Source of the DNA: Prinia subflava
Taxonomy: Eukaryota > Chordata > Aves > Passeriformes > Cisticolidae
Direction: 5' to 3'
Length of the DNA stretch: 64,000 nt
NCBI RefSeq assembly: GCF_021018805.1
Contig: NC_086256.1
Location: 13,644,032 to 13,708,031, forward strand
How positions within the stretch are numbered: the first letter of the stretch is position 1; each line of letters begins with the position of its first letter. The position numbers and the translations under genes are program-made. The notes under the pieces were generated by a model. It was not told the origin of the DNA and ran no database searches. It worked only from the letters and a program-made list of their open reading frames with translations. Positions 1 through 13,500 of the stretch are shown piece after piece.

Positions 1-3000
1 GTATGTAATATAGAAAGGCCTGTAGTCACATGGCCTAAATTCCTTTTAAGTCATTGTGTCTAGCATTTCCCATGGGCTTAGCTCCTTTTGTGGTCTAGAT
101 AAGAGCCAATAGGTAATGTAAGGCACAGGGACAAAGTGAAATTTAAACTGCGTGAATGGAGGCACTATTGAAAACAGGTGATATTATTATCTTCTTTTCA
201 CCTGTGCAATAGAAACATTTTCTATAACTTGTTGTTTGACATTAATGGATAACATGTATGAGAAAGCCCACTCCATCTGTTCAAGAGTTTTCTCATTATT
301 TGTCCCAGAGGTAAGAACTGAAAGCTACAGCATTTACTCATTACAGCTGCAGTGACTGGAGCACAGGAAAGTGCAAAATAGAGACTTAAGAACAGACTCC
401 CAAAAAAGAGATGTACTGGATATAAAATACAATATGGCCTATTTCTAACACTGTTGAGTAAAAGATTTTTCTTGCCATGAGACAAATAAACAGAAGTATA
501 TACAGGCACAAAACCAGCCCATTTTGAAACATATGTCAAGTATTTTCTTAAGCTTCCAAACTCTGTAAATTTCTAAATGTGCTTGAGGAAAAATAAAATT
601 CACCACACATCATTCTTGCATAGTAAATTTGCAAGCCACTACTTTTTATAAATTGAGATGCTTTTGTCCAAACAATTTTTTTTTTTTGGTTTTTGCCTGT
701 ATACTAGTTCCTGAGAGATGTAGGGAATACTTGAACTTATTCTGGAAAGGGCCACCCTAGGTTTTTATAAGTACTATTTACCGTAAACACATAGCATGGT
801 TTTATTTTGTGATTCTTTGCAAAACATGAATAAGTAGATTCTTGTTTCAAAGAAAATATTCATTACTTACAAACTTTTTCTGAATATAAACACAGATCCC
901 AGGCTATAACGATGAACATTTGCTTCATGGCATTGCTGTTTATATGAGCAAAAAAGCATTTTGGATGGGACTAAAGATGTAATTAAAACATAATCACAAA
1001 AAACTTTAATGACTGTATGAGTATCTGATAAAATCCATAAAACTGAACCAGTATCAGCTGCCAGCTTTTCTCTGGAAAATCACTGATGTTAACACAACAG
1101 CCTGAAGTAGCTTTATGAATCTTAACTGTCATACTGGCAAATCACAAAAAAACTATACTAACTTACTGTGAGTAATGCCTTCCAGTCCACAAGGGAAAAT
1201 GCATAGTCCCTAAAAATGGGTAGTGTCTCATTCTTTAAATCCTTTGGTTATTAAAAAAACAAACAAACAAAACCCCCTACACCTTAGACAGTAACTACTA
1301 GAACCTTTCAGTATTAGTTTGCATCACCTCCTGTGTCTATCTAATGTTTACTTAATGTGTAATTTTCATTTCATTTTAAACGTTATTTTTATTTGAAGCA
1401 CTATTTCTATGGCTGTACATTTTTCTATGTGGTTAAAGCATTAGCAGGTGATTGATTCCCACCATCATGGGACTCACTCTAAATACATTTGATATTTAAA
1501 TAGGAACTAGCCATTGACTCCGTAATCCTTTGTGCCACACTTGTCCTGTGAAAGTCTAACTAAAAAGGCAAGTACAGTATTTGTCAGGATACCCTCGCTG
1601 TCTCCTCTATCCCCACAGGCAGTGACTGCAAATGTCTCTGACTTCAGGTTGGTGTTGTGATATTACTGTGCACATTCCCAGAGGGACCTCTGCAAAAGGA
1701 CATTTGCATTCATGTTAGGACAGAGAGCTCAGCTGCCTTCCACAGGCTCTGACTGCCCACGACACGATGACTGACTGCTACATGGAGAGAATGCTGAAGG
1801 ACATAAACATAGAGCAGTCTGGTCAAAGATTAAGGCTCTTTTCACAGGGGATTCAACAAAACAAATAAGCAAAGAGATGCATGTGCTCAGGCATCATTCC
1901 TCAGGAAAATGCAGATTCAGTGTTTCAAAACTTGCCAATTTGATAAGCTTGATTTTCTTTTTTTCTTTTTTTTTTTTTTAATCATAGAATCTTGTAAAGA
2001 GTTTAAATGTGAATTTATAGACTACTGATTTTGATACTGATGAAATTCTGGGTTACTGCGGTCACAGGCATAGGCACTATTCTCTTTGCCTCCAGAGAGC
2101 AGTTTGACATGAGGACACATTTGAGTTTGCAAGGCTGAGCACATGGGAGGATCAGTTCGAGGGTCTGTGGACTGTCCTCTTCAGGGTCACAGGTACATGA
2201 GGGTTCAGCATAGCAGGATGCAGGGAATTAAGCTGTTTTAGCAAGACAACTTCTGCATGTAGTCAAGGCCTAAATAACTTTTTAGTATCCATGAAATCTC
2301 AATAAACACTTTATTGAGATTTTCTTAAATATTTCACAAACAAAAAACCCAAACAAACAACCACCTAGCTGATGAGTGACAGAAAAAACTAACACACACA
2401 TTCACTTAAAACCCAAACACCCACTAGTACCGCACCATGTGGAAATAACCAATATGTTAAAATAGCACAGCCATATTCAGTTTTGATCATGTAAATGTTT
2501 AAAAATTTATTTATATTTTACATATTAAAATTTGAAGGAAAAAAATCCTTCTTACCAGAGTTGCAAGCTCATAGGGCTTGTAATAGTTTTCATGATCATT
2601 TGATATTTGTTTGTTATTAAGAATCTTATCAATATCTGCCTTGAATTCTGCATCACTATTTAGCAAGATTCCATTTTATTTCCCTACAGAACAGAAAGAC
2701 TGATGAGAAATTGCTTGAAAGACCATGTCCCTCAGTAACCAATTCCAGACAGCTTGTATGACATTTCCCTGGGAATGTAAAGGAAAAACTGAGAAAGAGA
2801 ATAAATTCACTTGGGGCCACTCCTTCAAGCTATGAGCAAATGAATCCCTGTTTGTGGTTCTGCTGCAGGCTTGGAATATGGTAAAGTTGTGGGATTAGCA
2901 GAAATCAGACATTCCTGTCTCTGAAATGAAAACTTTACTTACTATATTCAGAAGGAGACACAAGTAGAAAAAGTTATGAAAAATACCATTTTGTAATTTA

Positions 3001-4928
3001 AATCTGTCTGGTGTGTGTCTAAATATACAGTTCTGGCCATTTTCAAAGAATGTCAGAATGGGTATTTACCATGGGCACATCTGCATAAGATTATACACAG
3101 ACAGAACATCTCTCTGAACTAAAAAAAAAAGTGTTATTATTGTCCTTTAGATGTATTTTTGTTCTTTATTAAATGAGTGTAACAAAATATTTATGCAGGC
3201 CTAATAAACATCCATACTTTTGATATAGACAAAAATATTGTATTAATTAATATAGTAACACAAGCCTGTGGAAGAGAAAATACTTCTTTGGAAACTATTT
3301 TCTGAAGGACAATCAGCAAGTTATTACTTTTAAATCCAAAAAAATGCTGCTAATACCGAATACAACTGAATATTGAACAGCACAAATGACACTACAGAGA
3401 ACAAACAGTAGCATAAAAAGCAGCATTTACCAATTAGTTAGTCTACATAAAAGCATACACTGTGATATGGCAATTACAGAAGTACTTCTGGTGTGCAAGG
3501 CATGCAATAGGGAAAAAACTAAGTGAAAATGCAGCACTAGAAAGTATGAGAAAAACATCTTAATGTGTACACCTACAGAGAAAAATATAAACCAGAAGTA
3601 TGTAATCAAGCAGTCTTTCCTTGAGACAACGTGCTGAACAGATCAAGGAAGAAAAAACCCAGGAAGTAGTGTGTGTAATCTGACTATACAATAAACATAA
3701 TGACTAGTGTATTTGAGATTTGCTGTTATTATCTCTAATTTGCTAGCCAGACTGTCTTTTCTCTAACACATTCAGCATGTGACACTACACTGGAACTATG
3801 CAATGTTGAAAATCCTTTCCATAGACTTCTTGAAAGATTCTTATAAAATCAGAAACAGGGAACTTGGGTTTTAATTAATATAGTATAGGTGTCATATCTT
3901 TCCCACAGATTCCAGCATTGATAGGAAATTTAAGATGACATCTGGCTGAGTTGGATTTTTTTTCAGTTCAAGCTCTGTATCACTGACAATATTTGGGCCA
4001 CTGAAGTCTCTGTTTTCTGGACAGCAGAGAATTTCCTTCAAAAATTAGTTTTAAATTCTCCCAAATAGCAGCTAAGAAAAAACATGTTTTGGTCATGGTT
4101 TTCAGCAAGCTAAGCTGTTTTGAATTCTGCAGGCTTGGTATGTCATTGCAAAGACACATGAGATTTGATTATGTTGTCATGTTGCATCCCTCAGCAGTTC
4201 ATTGACACACTGCAGGCTCTTGATCCACTTTTTGTGCTTCTTTCTAAGTTTCTCTTTGAAAGATCTTAGGGCCAAAGAACTGTGGATCCTGGCAGCACTC
4301 ATTTTCATGTGACCACCCTTCACTATAATTGATTTTTACCCTGTTTTGTAGAAGACACAGGATGAGAAGAGCCAGCCCAACAACATCATACAATAGTTAC
4401 CTTATTCAGTTCTGCCAGTGTTTATTTTGTTTACATCAATACTCAATACAAAAATTTAGATATGAAATGTTGAGGGTGAACCTCCACATCTCAGTTAAAC
4501 CAGTAGTTATAAGAAGCCACTTTAGTGAAGGATTTTCATTGTGACTTGAATTGCTGTCCACAGAAATCAACCCTCCAATACACCTGTGCAGGCTATTTTA
4601 AATACTTTTGAAGTTGCAGTTGGTTTATGGGCAATTAATTCCATGATGCCTTCATATGAAGCCATGGGGGATCATCTAAACATCCACACTGATCTCTGTC
4701 TGAGAGACATCACTTGAACTGGGATCACAGAGGCTCTCTTACCTTGTCCCACGAGTTATATGACATAAAAGCAACATAGATTTCAAAATTAATTTTTGCA
4801 CAGTCAGGGCACAGAGTTAAAATGTTGCATGGTCCTGGCATGGCTCAGACTACTTTAGCCATGCCCCAAATACAAGTATACTAAAATTTTAAAACACAAT
4901 TTACTCCAAGATAATATCTCAGAGGCTG
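1..4928. other. Unique AT-rich DNA, no gene seen
   Basis: Short open frames (222-539 minus, 3427-3609 minus, 4329-4544 plus) have no recognisable domains. The only recorded structure is the T-rich tract at 1.95 kb and a few A-runs, such as (AAAC)n near 1255. No interspersed element was recognised. Confidence 0.7.
1954..1980. repeat. T-rich homopolymer tract
   Basis: A T-rich stretch interrupted by single C residues and ending in 13 or more consecutive Ts. Simple low-complexity DNA. Confidence 0.9.
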
Positions 4929-4998
4929 TTGAATACAAATTAAGGTATTGCTACCTTGTATCAATTTGTATTGAATACAAATTAAGGACTGATACCTT
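4929..4998. repeat. Compound tandem/inverted repeat (42-bp period, nested hairpins)
   Basis: TTGAATACAAATTAAGG occurs at 4929-4945 and again at 4971-4987, a 42-bp tandem duplication. The intervening segment holds a perfect inverted repeat, AAGGTA at 4942-4947 against TACCTT at 4952-4957. Across the junction lies a second one, AATTTGTATT at 4963-4972 against AATACAAATT at 4974-4983, with a 1-nt centre. The segment can therefore fold in more than one way. All of this is read directly from the sequence; no function is inferred. Confidence 0.9.
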
Positions 4999-5792
4999 CC
5001 CTATATTTTTCTTTTACTGGGGGAATACAGCTGATTGTACTATATCAATATAATTTTTTAGATCATTTCATAGGAAAATGTGTTGTATATCTCCCAAAGA
5101 TCTTTCTACTGTAATATGCAGGAATGAAGAAATCAAACATCTCTAGTTTTCCTTAGCTTTTAAGGTTATTAAATGAGTGTGGGATCCCCATACAACTTCC
5201 TTTATTGATTAGTAACAGGTCCTATGGAGATTTTCTTGAAAGGCACTTTGAGGTTTCCTCCAATGCCCGAGATTTACTCAGAATCTAAAGATATAAAAGC
5301 ATAAATGCCACAAATGAGCTCCTGCTATATGACCTTAATGTGTGTCACTTTAGCTAAGCAATGTTATCACACTTATGTTAGCATTTAAACTTAGACAACA
5401 AGATACTGTTTTCTGTCTGTTATGGCCTGTATATTGTTTGTGTCTCTTAAAAAGAATTTTGCCAAAATTGATGTTAAATGTCAAAAATTCGTAGTTTTTC
5501 TCTTCTTCTAGATGACAATCTCAGTCCTTAAGACATAAAAACTAATTTTCAAGAGAGACATGGACCACAATATTCTGCCAGAGTTCATTATTACTACAGA
5601 AATCTCTTCTTTTTTGCTTTTTTTAATTTTTATTTTTTATTTTCATTTTCAGGGCAGGTCAGCATATCAAAACTGATTCCCAAAATTGTATCCTTGGACC
5701 ACTCTGTACTAAACCAAAGTTAAAGTACTCAATAAGGCTGGAAGTGCAACTGTATGTTATCTCCAGAAATTATTTAGAAGTCTCTTTTGTTG

Positions 5793-5815
5793 TTAAGCAG
5801 TTCTAAACTGCTTAA
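5793..5815. repeat. 23-bp perfect inverted repeat
   Basis: Ten-base arms TTAAGCAGTT and AACTGCTTAA flank a 3-nt CTA centre. The arms contain TTAAG, which resembles NKX2-type homeodomain half-sites. An arm this long with so short a spacer is mildly unusual in 64 kb. Confidence 0.88.
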
Positions 5816-6887
5816 TAGATATTAAATAAATAAACAGGGAGGGAAATTAAAAGTAGAAACAATTCTGAAAATATTGTCTTGACAAAACTCATTTTTTCTG
5901 CCAGAACTTTGGGCTCAATGTGTCAGTTTAACTAAGCAAACCATCTAATTCATTCCATAGGATACAACATCTGCTCTTCTTTATTTGGGAGCTTCCTATA
6001 TGGCTTCTCCACATTTTTGCTATACAGACTATGACTACACTCTCATACAAGTTAGGTCAGAACATGTGAATTTGAATTCATCTCAGAGAAAATGGGTTGG
6101 AATTGTGAATTCATTTGGGTAAATCACTGTTTTTTCATTGACATACATTTCCATTATTAATTATTTCACAGTAACCTCTATAATCTGGGTTCTTATCCTT
6201 CTGCTCTCCATATATTATGGCAATATAAATAAAAACAAACACATTTGAAAGGTTTGGAAGGTTAAAACAGGTAGCATCCACTGATGGGAATGAAATCCAC
6301 TTTAGAAATCCCATATATATGTCTGTATGTATGTATACAAGTGTGGAGAGAGATGTGTGTGTACATGTTTGCTAAGTATAAATACTGAGCTGGTATGTCA
6401 CATCTCAGATCCCTTCTACTTCATGCAATATAAAGAGGGCATTTGAAATACTTAGTGCTTTGCAAGTCCTGACAAATAACAAGAAAGCATGTTTTCTTCC
6501 TGCTTCATTAGAGACACTTGTAGTTAATGTTTGTAGAATATCAATAATGCAGTTTGCAGTTCTGCATAATTAAAGACACCCTATGTTAATAAAATAACTT
6601 GGAAAGAGATGCAAAACACAAGACATAAATCCTCTGATGCCTTTGGCCTAAACTTAGATAAGTTTAATTACAATTATGTTGCTGTACAGTACACTACAAA
6701 AACATTTTTTTTGTCACTTAAAACCTATCAAAGTATACACCCACTTATGACATCTGTGAAGAAGAGCAAACAATATAATGGCCCACAGGTGGGTACTTAA
6801 AGTTTATGGATTACTAGAATACACATCTGCAGTAGAAGCTCATGAAAAGGGAGGAAAATTTCTGACAGAAAATCTACAATCCCTTAC
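5816..6887. other. Unique AT-rich DNA, no gene seen
   Basis: Contains a short TGTA/GTAT-rich tract near 6320-6365 (TATATATGTCTGTATGTATG) and otherwise unremarkable sequence up to the CR1 fragment. Confidence 0.65.
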
Positions 6888-7268
6888 TTTAAGGATCTTG
6901 GGGTTGTTTAGACTGGAGAAAAGGAGACTCAGAGGTGACCTTATCACTCTCTACAACTCCCTGAAAGGTGGCTGTATCAGGTGAGGGTCAGTATCTTTCT
7001 CCAGGCAGCAACTCACAGAATGAGAGTATACAGCCTTAAGCTGCTCCAAGGGAAATATAGGTTAGATATTAGGAAAAAGATTTTTATAGAAAGGGTGATA
7101 AAGTGCTGGAATGGTCTGCCCAGGGAGCTGGTGGAGTCACCACCCCTGGATGTGTTTAAAAAAGACTGGATGCAGCACTCAGTGCCATGGTTTGGTTGAG
7201 AAACTGTTAGGGCTGGGTTGGACTCAATGATCTTGAGGATTTCTTCCAAGCTTGTGATTCTGTGACTC
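6888..7268 (+). mobile_element. CR1 LINE, 5'-truncated 3' fragment (plus strand)
   Basis: This is the 3' end of a chicken-repeat-1 non-LTR retrotransposon. It opens with a GTTGTTTAGACTGGAGAA block followed by GACCTTAT, continues through AAGTGCTGGAATGGTCTGCC and CAGGGAGCTGGTGGAGTCAC, and closes with GGGTTGGACTCAATGATCTT and the terminal GTGATTCTGTGA. These are the conserved last part of the reverse-transcriptase ORF and the short CR1 3' UTR. Severe 5' truncation is normal for CR1, and it ends in an octamer-type repeat rather than poly(A). Frames across it (6778-6984, 6981-7199) are broken by stops and shifts, so it is an inactive relic. The 5' edge is approximate. It matches the minus-strand copy near 29.0 kb over their last 120 bp or so. 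Family identification is from known CR1 consensus features. Confidence 0.94.
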
Positions 7269-9779
7269 TGATAAATGAAAGAAGCCAGTGTGCTGCTACT
7301 ATGGAGAAAAATTTAACATAGCTTTCTGGACAACAAATTTAATTCTAGTTGGGGAAACTCAGTGTTGGCTTGGGGTTTCTTTGAGGGAATATGATGGAAT
7401 ACCAAGTTGAGATTATTTAACCTTCTATACGACAGGTAGAGCCACATAACTTTTCCTGGTGATTTCTCCACAGAGCCAAGCTAAAGTGATTAGAAGTTTG
7501 GCGGTGAGAGGAGCAGCCTCTAATTTGAACTGTTGCTCCTGGCAGCTTTAGCCCAAACTTACACATGGCTTCAAGAGCTATTTCTGAACCATCTCCAGCT
7601 CCACCCCATGGCTCTGTCTGTCGACAAGAATGAAGCTGCTCTGCTCCCCCTTAGATGGCTTCATCTAAAAACTCTCTTCAGTGCATGGAGGCATTAGGTT
7701 GAATATAGAGTTTATAAAATACCCCATTCCAGGAAGGAAAGGCTTACACATCAATTAATGCTAAGCTTGTACTTTCAGTGAAAATTTAGTGTAATGGCTT
7801 TTTCTATCCACAGCATCCACCTGGGCTCAAGTGCTACTAGACTCTGTCTTAACCTTTGGAAAAGAAATGCCCAAAACAGTATTAAACATTCTTAGTGTCT
7901 GAAAAATATTTATAATATCTGTCAAAGTGTTCCCATATTCACTGAGTACCAATGGGAAATATAACTATTCCCCAGCAAACACTGAAGAAAAATTATTTGC
8001 TCACTTGAGGCTTCAGTTGAGTGAAATGATTTTATGTCATGGAAATGTAACAAATTAAAAGAAGACATCCCTCCTCTTCATTATATATCTATTTCTAAAT
8101 CAATTCTTACCAGCACTAGAAGAAATTCCCGAAAATAGAGAATAGAATAGAATAGAACAGAATAGAATAGAATAGAATTTATCATATTATAATTTAGCAC
8201 TACAGGATTTTTTCTCTATTACATATCTAGGTATTTTCTTCCACAGTAAAGCTCATTTGCATAGTGCTAGGGTGTGAAGGCCCTAGGGAATATATCCCTT
8301 CCTGACATTAGAAGTACCAGTAGCAGTGATGCTAAAACTGAAATTAAGGACAACTGCATCCTTGATAGTGGGAAAAATGTGCTTTTAAATGTTTGAGCAG
8401 CCTTATTTTCATTGAGAGCATCTATGTAAATATAGGAAGTGGAAAGGAATTTACATTTCCTTAAATTAAAATGAGCTTTAAGTAGTCTATGTCATTCTAA
8501 TACTAAGGTATCTAACACCAGCTTTTCTATTGACTGAAGGAAAATTTCAAATTTATCTCAACTTAACTGTGTATATGGCACTAAAAAGATACAGTGCAGA
8601 GATAATAATGTATACAATAGCATGTAAAAATCAGTGGAACGTTTCTATTATTACAGTGGTCTTTGTCTTGCTCTTACAAAGTCTCATGTAACTAATACAA
8701 GAGTCTGTCATAAACCCATCTGGATAAAAATGCAGACTTAGAATTCTGACCTGGGATTTTCTCAAGGGTGAATCCCCCTTGTCATTTAAGCAGTGCATTA
8801 GATGAAAGCTTAGCCCTATGCTGATCTAAATAATCAGCATGGCAGTATTCGGAGTCCTGTCACAAATCTGTATGATTCTTTGCCAGTTCTTGTTCTTTTC
8901 CATGCATGGCATGTCAGGCAGATGAAGGAAGGCTTGTACACTGGGAAAAGATTTTAATTAATTGCAAGATTAAAGTATTGTCATGAAACAGATGAATAGT
9001 TCTCATGAGTCCTCACTAGGCTTCCAAAGCAGCAGTGTCAAGCAGAAGCTTTCGTATCTTCAGTGCTTCTGCTCAATTTCCCAGAAAACACGACCCAGCA
9101 GCACATCCTACTTGTACTGGTACCAGCCAGCACCCTGCAAAAACCACCAGGCAGGCTGCAAGCAGAATCCTAGCCTCAACCTTTTCTCCATGCTTTGTGA
9201 CAAGAAACAGTACAGTATTTTTCACTTAAAGGTATAGTACACTTCAAAAACACAAATTTGGAACAGCCAGTATCCAGACATCTTGTATTACAGTAAGCTT
9301 GCCCTAGCTACATTGATATAGTTCCCAGAAAAGCTTTTTCTGGATTTACACTATCTTCCTGGATATATGCCCTCTTCTGTAACATATGAATTTTCGCCAT
9401 TTTGTAAATCCACCTATTTTATGTGTTTTATTATTAGACGAATAACGCAATTTGATGGAAAAGGAGAGAGAAGAGAATTTATTCAAAAAACCTTGAATCA
9501 TTACATCACTTGTGTGTGATGCAAGACATTGATGAGAAGGATGGAGTTTCTGCAGATGGATTGAAAACAGCAAAGCTGTTACTTCATTACTTGATATTAT
9601 TGTCAGGGGTGTGGTAAAGATTACATCAGCACCTTCTTTAATATCTTGAGCACAAGGGGAAGGATATTCAATTATAGCAAACAAATTAATTCATCAATTC
9701 TTCCCTACCATGGATAAGCTTAACAAAATAAATGGCATCAATGAAACCTATATTTTATTTTCTTGTAATTATCTCTAAA
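7269..9779. other. Unique DNA with one microsatellite, no gene seen
   Basis: Apart from the GAATA array near 8.15 kb, only short frames occur (8983-9237 plus, 9346-9684 minus), with no domain signature. No exon-like structure with paired splice signals and coding bias was found. Confidence 0.65.
8134..8179. repeat. (GAATA)n pentanucleotide microsatellite
   Basis: About nine units of GAATA, with a single interruption (GAACA) near 8157 and a degenerate first unit (AATAGAG). It lies in unique AT-rich sequence. The near-perfect array suggests it is young enough to be length-polymorphic. Confidence 0.96.
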
Positions 9780-10530
9780 AAGAACAGAGCAGCTCTTGGA
9801 TTGGCTATTTCTGCTAGATCTATCAGCTGTGAAATAGTTAACAAGAATGCTTTCTTTAGGCTCTCTCAGTGGCAGCACCCACAATGAAGGGGGCAGCACA
9901 TGGTATCATTTTCTTGAAGCTACTATTTCAAGCTGTCTGCAGACGCAGACAGAAATCAAGGCAACTGCTTAGGCTCATTTGACATTTTGAAGGTTATCTT
10001 TGTAACCATAAGGAGAAGAAGCTTAATTACTTCTTCAATGAAAGCTCAGATTCTGAAGCACTATTATATGGCACATTCAAAATGAACTATAATTGTGTAG
10101 CAATTTAGGTGACTGTATAATTACATGATACACTGGCCCCTTGCAAGATTCTAAATGTATGTCTCAGGTTTTAGATAAAAATGGGTGGTGCCTTTACATG
10201 GAGGTGAAGGCCCCCTCTCCACACATTAAAATAGCAAAGGACCATGGAGCTAAACATGCTGCATTTTGCATTTGTACATAAAAGTTTGCAGAGCTAAACT
10301 TCCGAATTGGGATGTCTCCTATGTATTTTAATGTGAAAGCTAAATTTTCCATGATTGTAGCATTTCCTACAGTATTTAACAGAAACTACTTCTGAGACTC
10401 ATTCTTGGGAAACCTGGCAAGGCTCAAGAGGACTCTTAAGTGTTTCATGACAATACTGTAATTGTGCAATTAATTAAAATCCTCTCGTCAAAATAAAACA
10501 TCTTCAGCATGTTTTCCAGCTGCTGAGCTT
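9780..10530. promoter_or_regulatory. Candidate enhancer-like block, 9.8-10.5 kb
   Basis: Non-repetitive sequence of about 750 bp with mixed motifs: GGATTGG near 9798 (a CCAAT-box complement), TTATCT (GATA) near 9995, CTTAATTAC near 10022, GCAATTAATTAAAA near 10466, and the SMAD-box palindrome at 9933-9952. No open frame is credible. The 10.2-10.4 kb part contains several long stretches of mixed composition typical of constrained sequence. Low confidence without alignment. Confidence 0.28.
9933..9952. repeat. 20-bp perfect inverted repeat built of SMAD-box-like units
   Basis: Arms CTGTCTGC (9933-9940) and GCAGACAG (9945-9952) flank AGAC. A second palindrome, GTCTGCAGAC, lies inside at 9935-9944. 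The sequence thus holds three CAGAC/GTCTG pentamers in 18 bp, the core recognised by SMAD3/SMAD4 MH1 domains. It sits inside a longer enhancer-like stretch at 9.8-10.5 kb. The structure is certain; binding is inference. Confidence 0.8.
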
Positions 10531-13500
10531 CCAAAGTATGCAGAAAGGCTTTCCCCAGCCTGTCTGCTGGACCCTCAAACCCTCGGAACTTTTCTCACCT
10601 CTGTGAACTTTTCTCAGTCTCTGTGAAGACTTTGGGGGCCAAGCAGGATTTGAATATCAGTCAAGCACTAAGGAATGGGGATCCCACTTCAGCAACCAGT
10701 GCATCTGTTCCCTTCCAACCTGCCCCTAGGACACATATCCTGGGCACTCAGAAAACTGCAGCTGTGACACATCGTCTCCATGGCTGGCCAGAGGAGTGGT
10801 ATGATCAAACTCTATACATCATTGGGAAGTCAGCTAGAGTTTTCCACAGTCCTCAGGTGACTGAAATCTACTCTGTGATGGGAACTAAAGCACAGTAAGT
10901 GGGGAAAATCCAGAAATTCCATTCAAAACCACACCAAAACTGAAATCTTAACCAAACTGAAATGTTAAACAGGTGCACCCATTCAGAAGCTAAAGGCTGG
11001 AGCCAGTTTGAGGTCCTTTCCCTACATAGCAGCGCATTTTTCCCAAGCACTATACTAACAGTAACAAAATACTAATAGAAGGAACTGAGACCAACTGAGA
11101 TTTACTGTACAACAAAAGCCGGCATTGCTTGTCAATTAGTAAAGATTTCAAACTGTAGCCTTCATCTTTTATTCTAGCAATACTTTTACATGATTTATTT
11201 TCCTCAGTATTGATTATGATTGAATGTACAGCTACTGGGTTAATGAATTCAACAAAATTTGAAAGTAAAACTTTTAAGAATTTCTGCAGAAATTAAGCAG
11301 GATATGGAGTGGAAGCTCTCATACAATCTCATTCTAAACAGTTCCTAGCGCTCTTGGTGGAAGAGGAAACAGTATTGATTTGGAAAGTTATCATCTCATA
11401 TTCCCTTAGCGTCACTCTAAATGTTCCGTAAGGAATTAGGCCTGATGCTAACAAGCCACGCTTCGTGGTTGTGCTAAATGTGTTACCAGGTTCAGCCACA
11501 GACTTCTCAGATAACCCCATGACCTTTCCTCTTTATTTCATTTTCATACTAAGTTAATGTTTTCTAAAATTAATACCCACAGCCCATCATTTAAAAAATC
11601 CTAAAACAAGATGGAACAAGTTGAAATAGAAGAAAGTATGGGGCAAGGGATGCTAGTTCTTTTAATTCTTATATGTACTGTTTTGCCTTATACAAATAAG
11701 TTTCATCCCTACATTTTTTATATGCAGCAGTCATAAAATTACCACGTTCGTGTAAAACATTTTAGTAAGTGGTAGTTTTCAGTCTATTCTTTTAATTAAT
11801 GAAATTATAAATTGCATTAAATTTAGAAACTACAATAGCAAACTGGACAACAATCTCCTTCTTAAAGTGGATATATTTTCAAACTTTAATTTTTCACTTG
11901 GTCATAAAAATTAATACCTAAAGAGATGTTGATGCAAACTATTTGTCAAAATATTGTGTAAAGTTCTATTCTCTTAAAGTGTATATAAACTGTTTAAGTG
12001 AATTGTTACACAAAATTTAAAACATTGCAGCTATATATAACATTAAACAGATGTCCAAATTTTTGCAAGCTGCCACCTCTTGGCTGGACTTTGACTGACT
12101 CATGACTGACATTCTGCTACAATGTTAGCAGAACAATTATACTAGCACAAGAAAGTCGTGTAAAAGACTGAGAAGAAGATCAAAGGAGGCTCATATGTAA
12201 AATAAGATGGAAGGCATCTAAGGTTTTGTGTGCTCTGATCATTCACTAGTATTCATCAATTTTTTAACATTTTTTCAGGTCTTTTTGATTTTGTGTATTC
12301 TATTAATTTCAATAAAATGTGCTCCAAACATTTTACAGGCATTAGGATGGTGCAGAAGTGTTCAGCCTGAAACATCTGCAGGGCAAGGAACATTTCCCCA
12401 GGATGTTCAGTGTGCAGGTGTAGAACTATCATTTCTTGGTGAAGCCAGAAATTTACTTTGTTTGATCTTCAGCTTTGTTACAGGTGAAATAGGATGCAAA
12501 AGTTAAATACAAATCTTCTACCTTTCAGAGGACATCATTTCAGGCCTTAAAAATAAACACAGGGTAAAAATAATTGACTATATATTTGGCCAGCTGCAAT
12601 ATTAGTATTATATAGTGTCCCTGTATATGCAACCATCCTTTGGGGGTTGCCCTGTGATTTTGTTCTCAGTCCATACTTTCCTTCAGACCTTCCATTTCAG
12701 CTAGCTTAAACATCCTGCTGACGCTGGGGATCAAATTTACATTATCTCTGTCCATTTTCACAACATGTCTGTTCACCACCTTCCCCATTACTGGTTCAAG
12801 AGCCCAGATTCCTCAACCAATTTCTCATGTTCTTTAGAAGAATCCCACGTGCCCTTTTGCAGCAAAATTCTGTGAGATGCTGAGAGCTTCCAGCAAAATT
12901 CTAGATGCCTTCACAGTACTTTGAAGGGAAAACTTCTCTGTTATTGATCTTCATGTATTGTATATTGTTTCTTTTCTGGAGGGCAGGAAACATCTCTTTT
13001 ATTCATAGATTGACCTATTACTGAGGTATGATTTATTTCCTCATTTTATTCCTTGTATGAAGAAATTCTAGACTAGCTCTCATACTTCATGGAATCGAAC
13101 ACAGCAGTTTCTGAGAATATGGTTCATTACCAGCAATGGCTCAAGAGATAATGGAAATCTTATAGGGAAAAGTAAGAAAAATCACAAGATTTCAGCTTGA
13201 CAAGAACCCTTTAAGTCATATTTATTTTAATATCAAATCACTACATTTTTGTTAAAAAGAATGTAACCAAAACCTTGCTGATTTCTAACCAGATTCTTAG
13301 ATTATGGAATTTATTTTCTTCTACATGGAGGTAGAAGAAAGTATTGTTTTTCATGCTTCCACCTTAGAATAACTAAACTGTAAAGTGACCTAAGGACTAG
13401 GCACAAAGAAAGGCCAAAAGAAAAGTTTTGTCTTTGAGGAAAAATTCCACAAGCCTGAAAAAGAGGCAAATAAATGCCCCAGACAGCCTCCATACAGGTT

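Noticed and set aside
1980..1995. ATCATAGAATC next to a T-tract, resembling the reversed CR1 end
   Set aside because: The match stops after about 11 bases, and none of the neighbouring CR1 blocks (AGTCCAACC or similar) follow.
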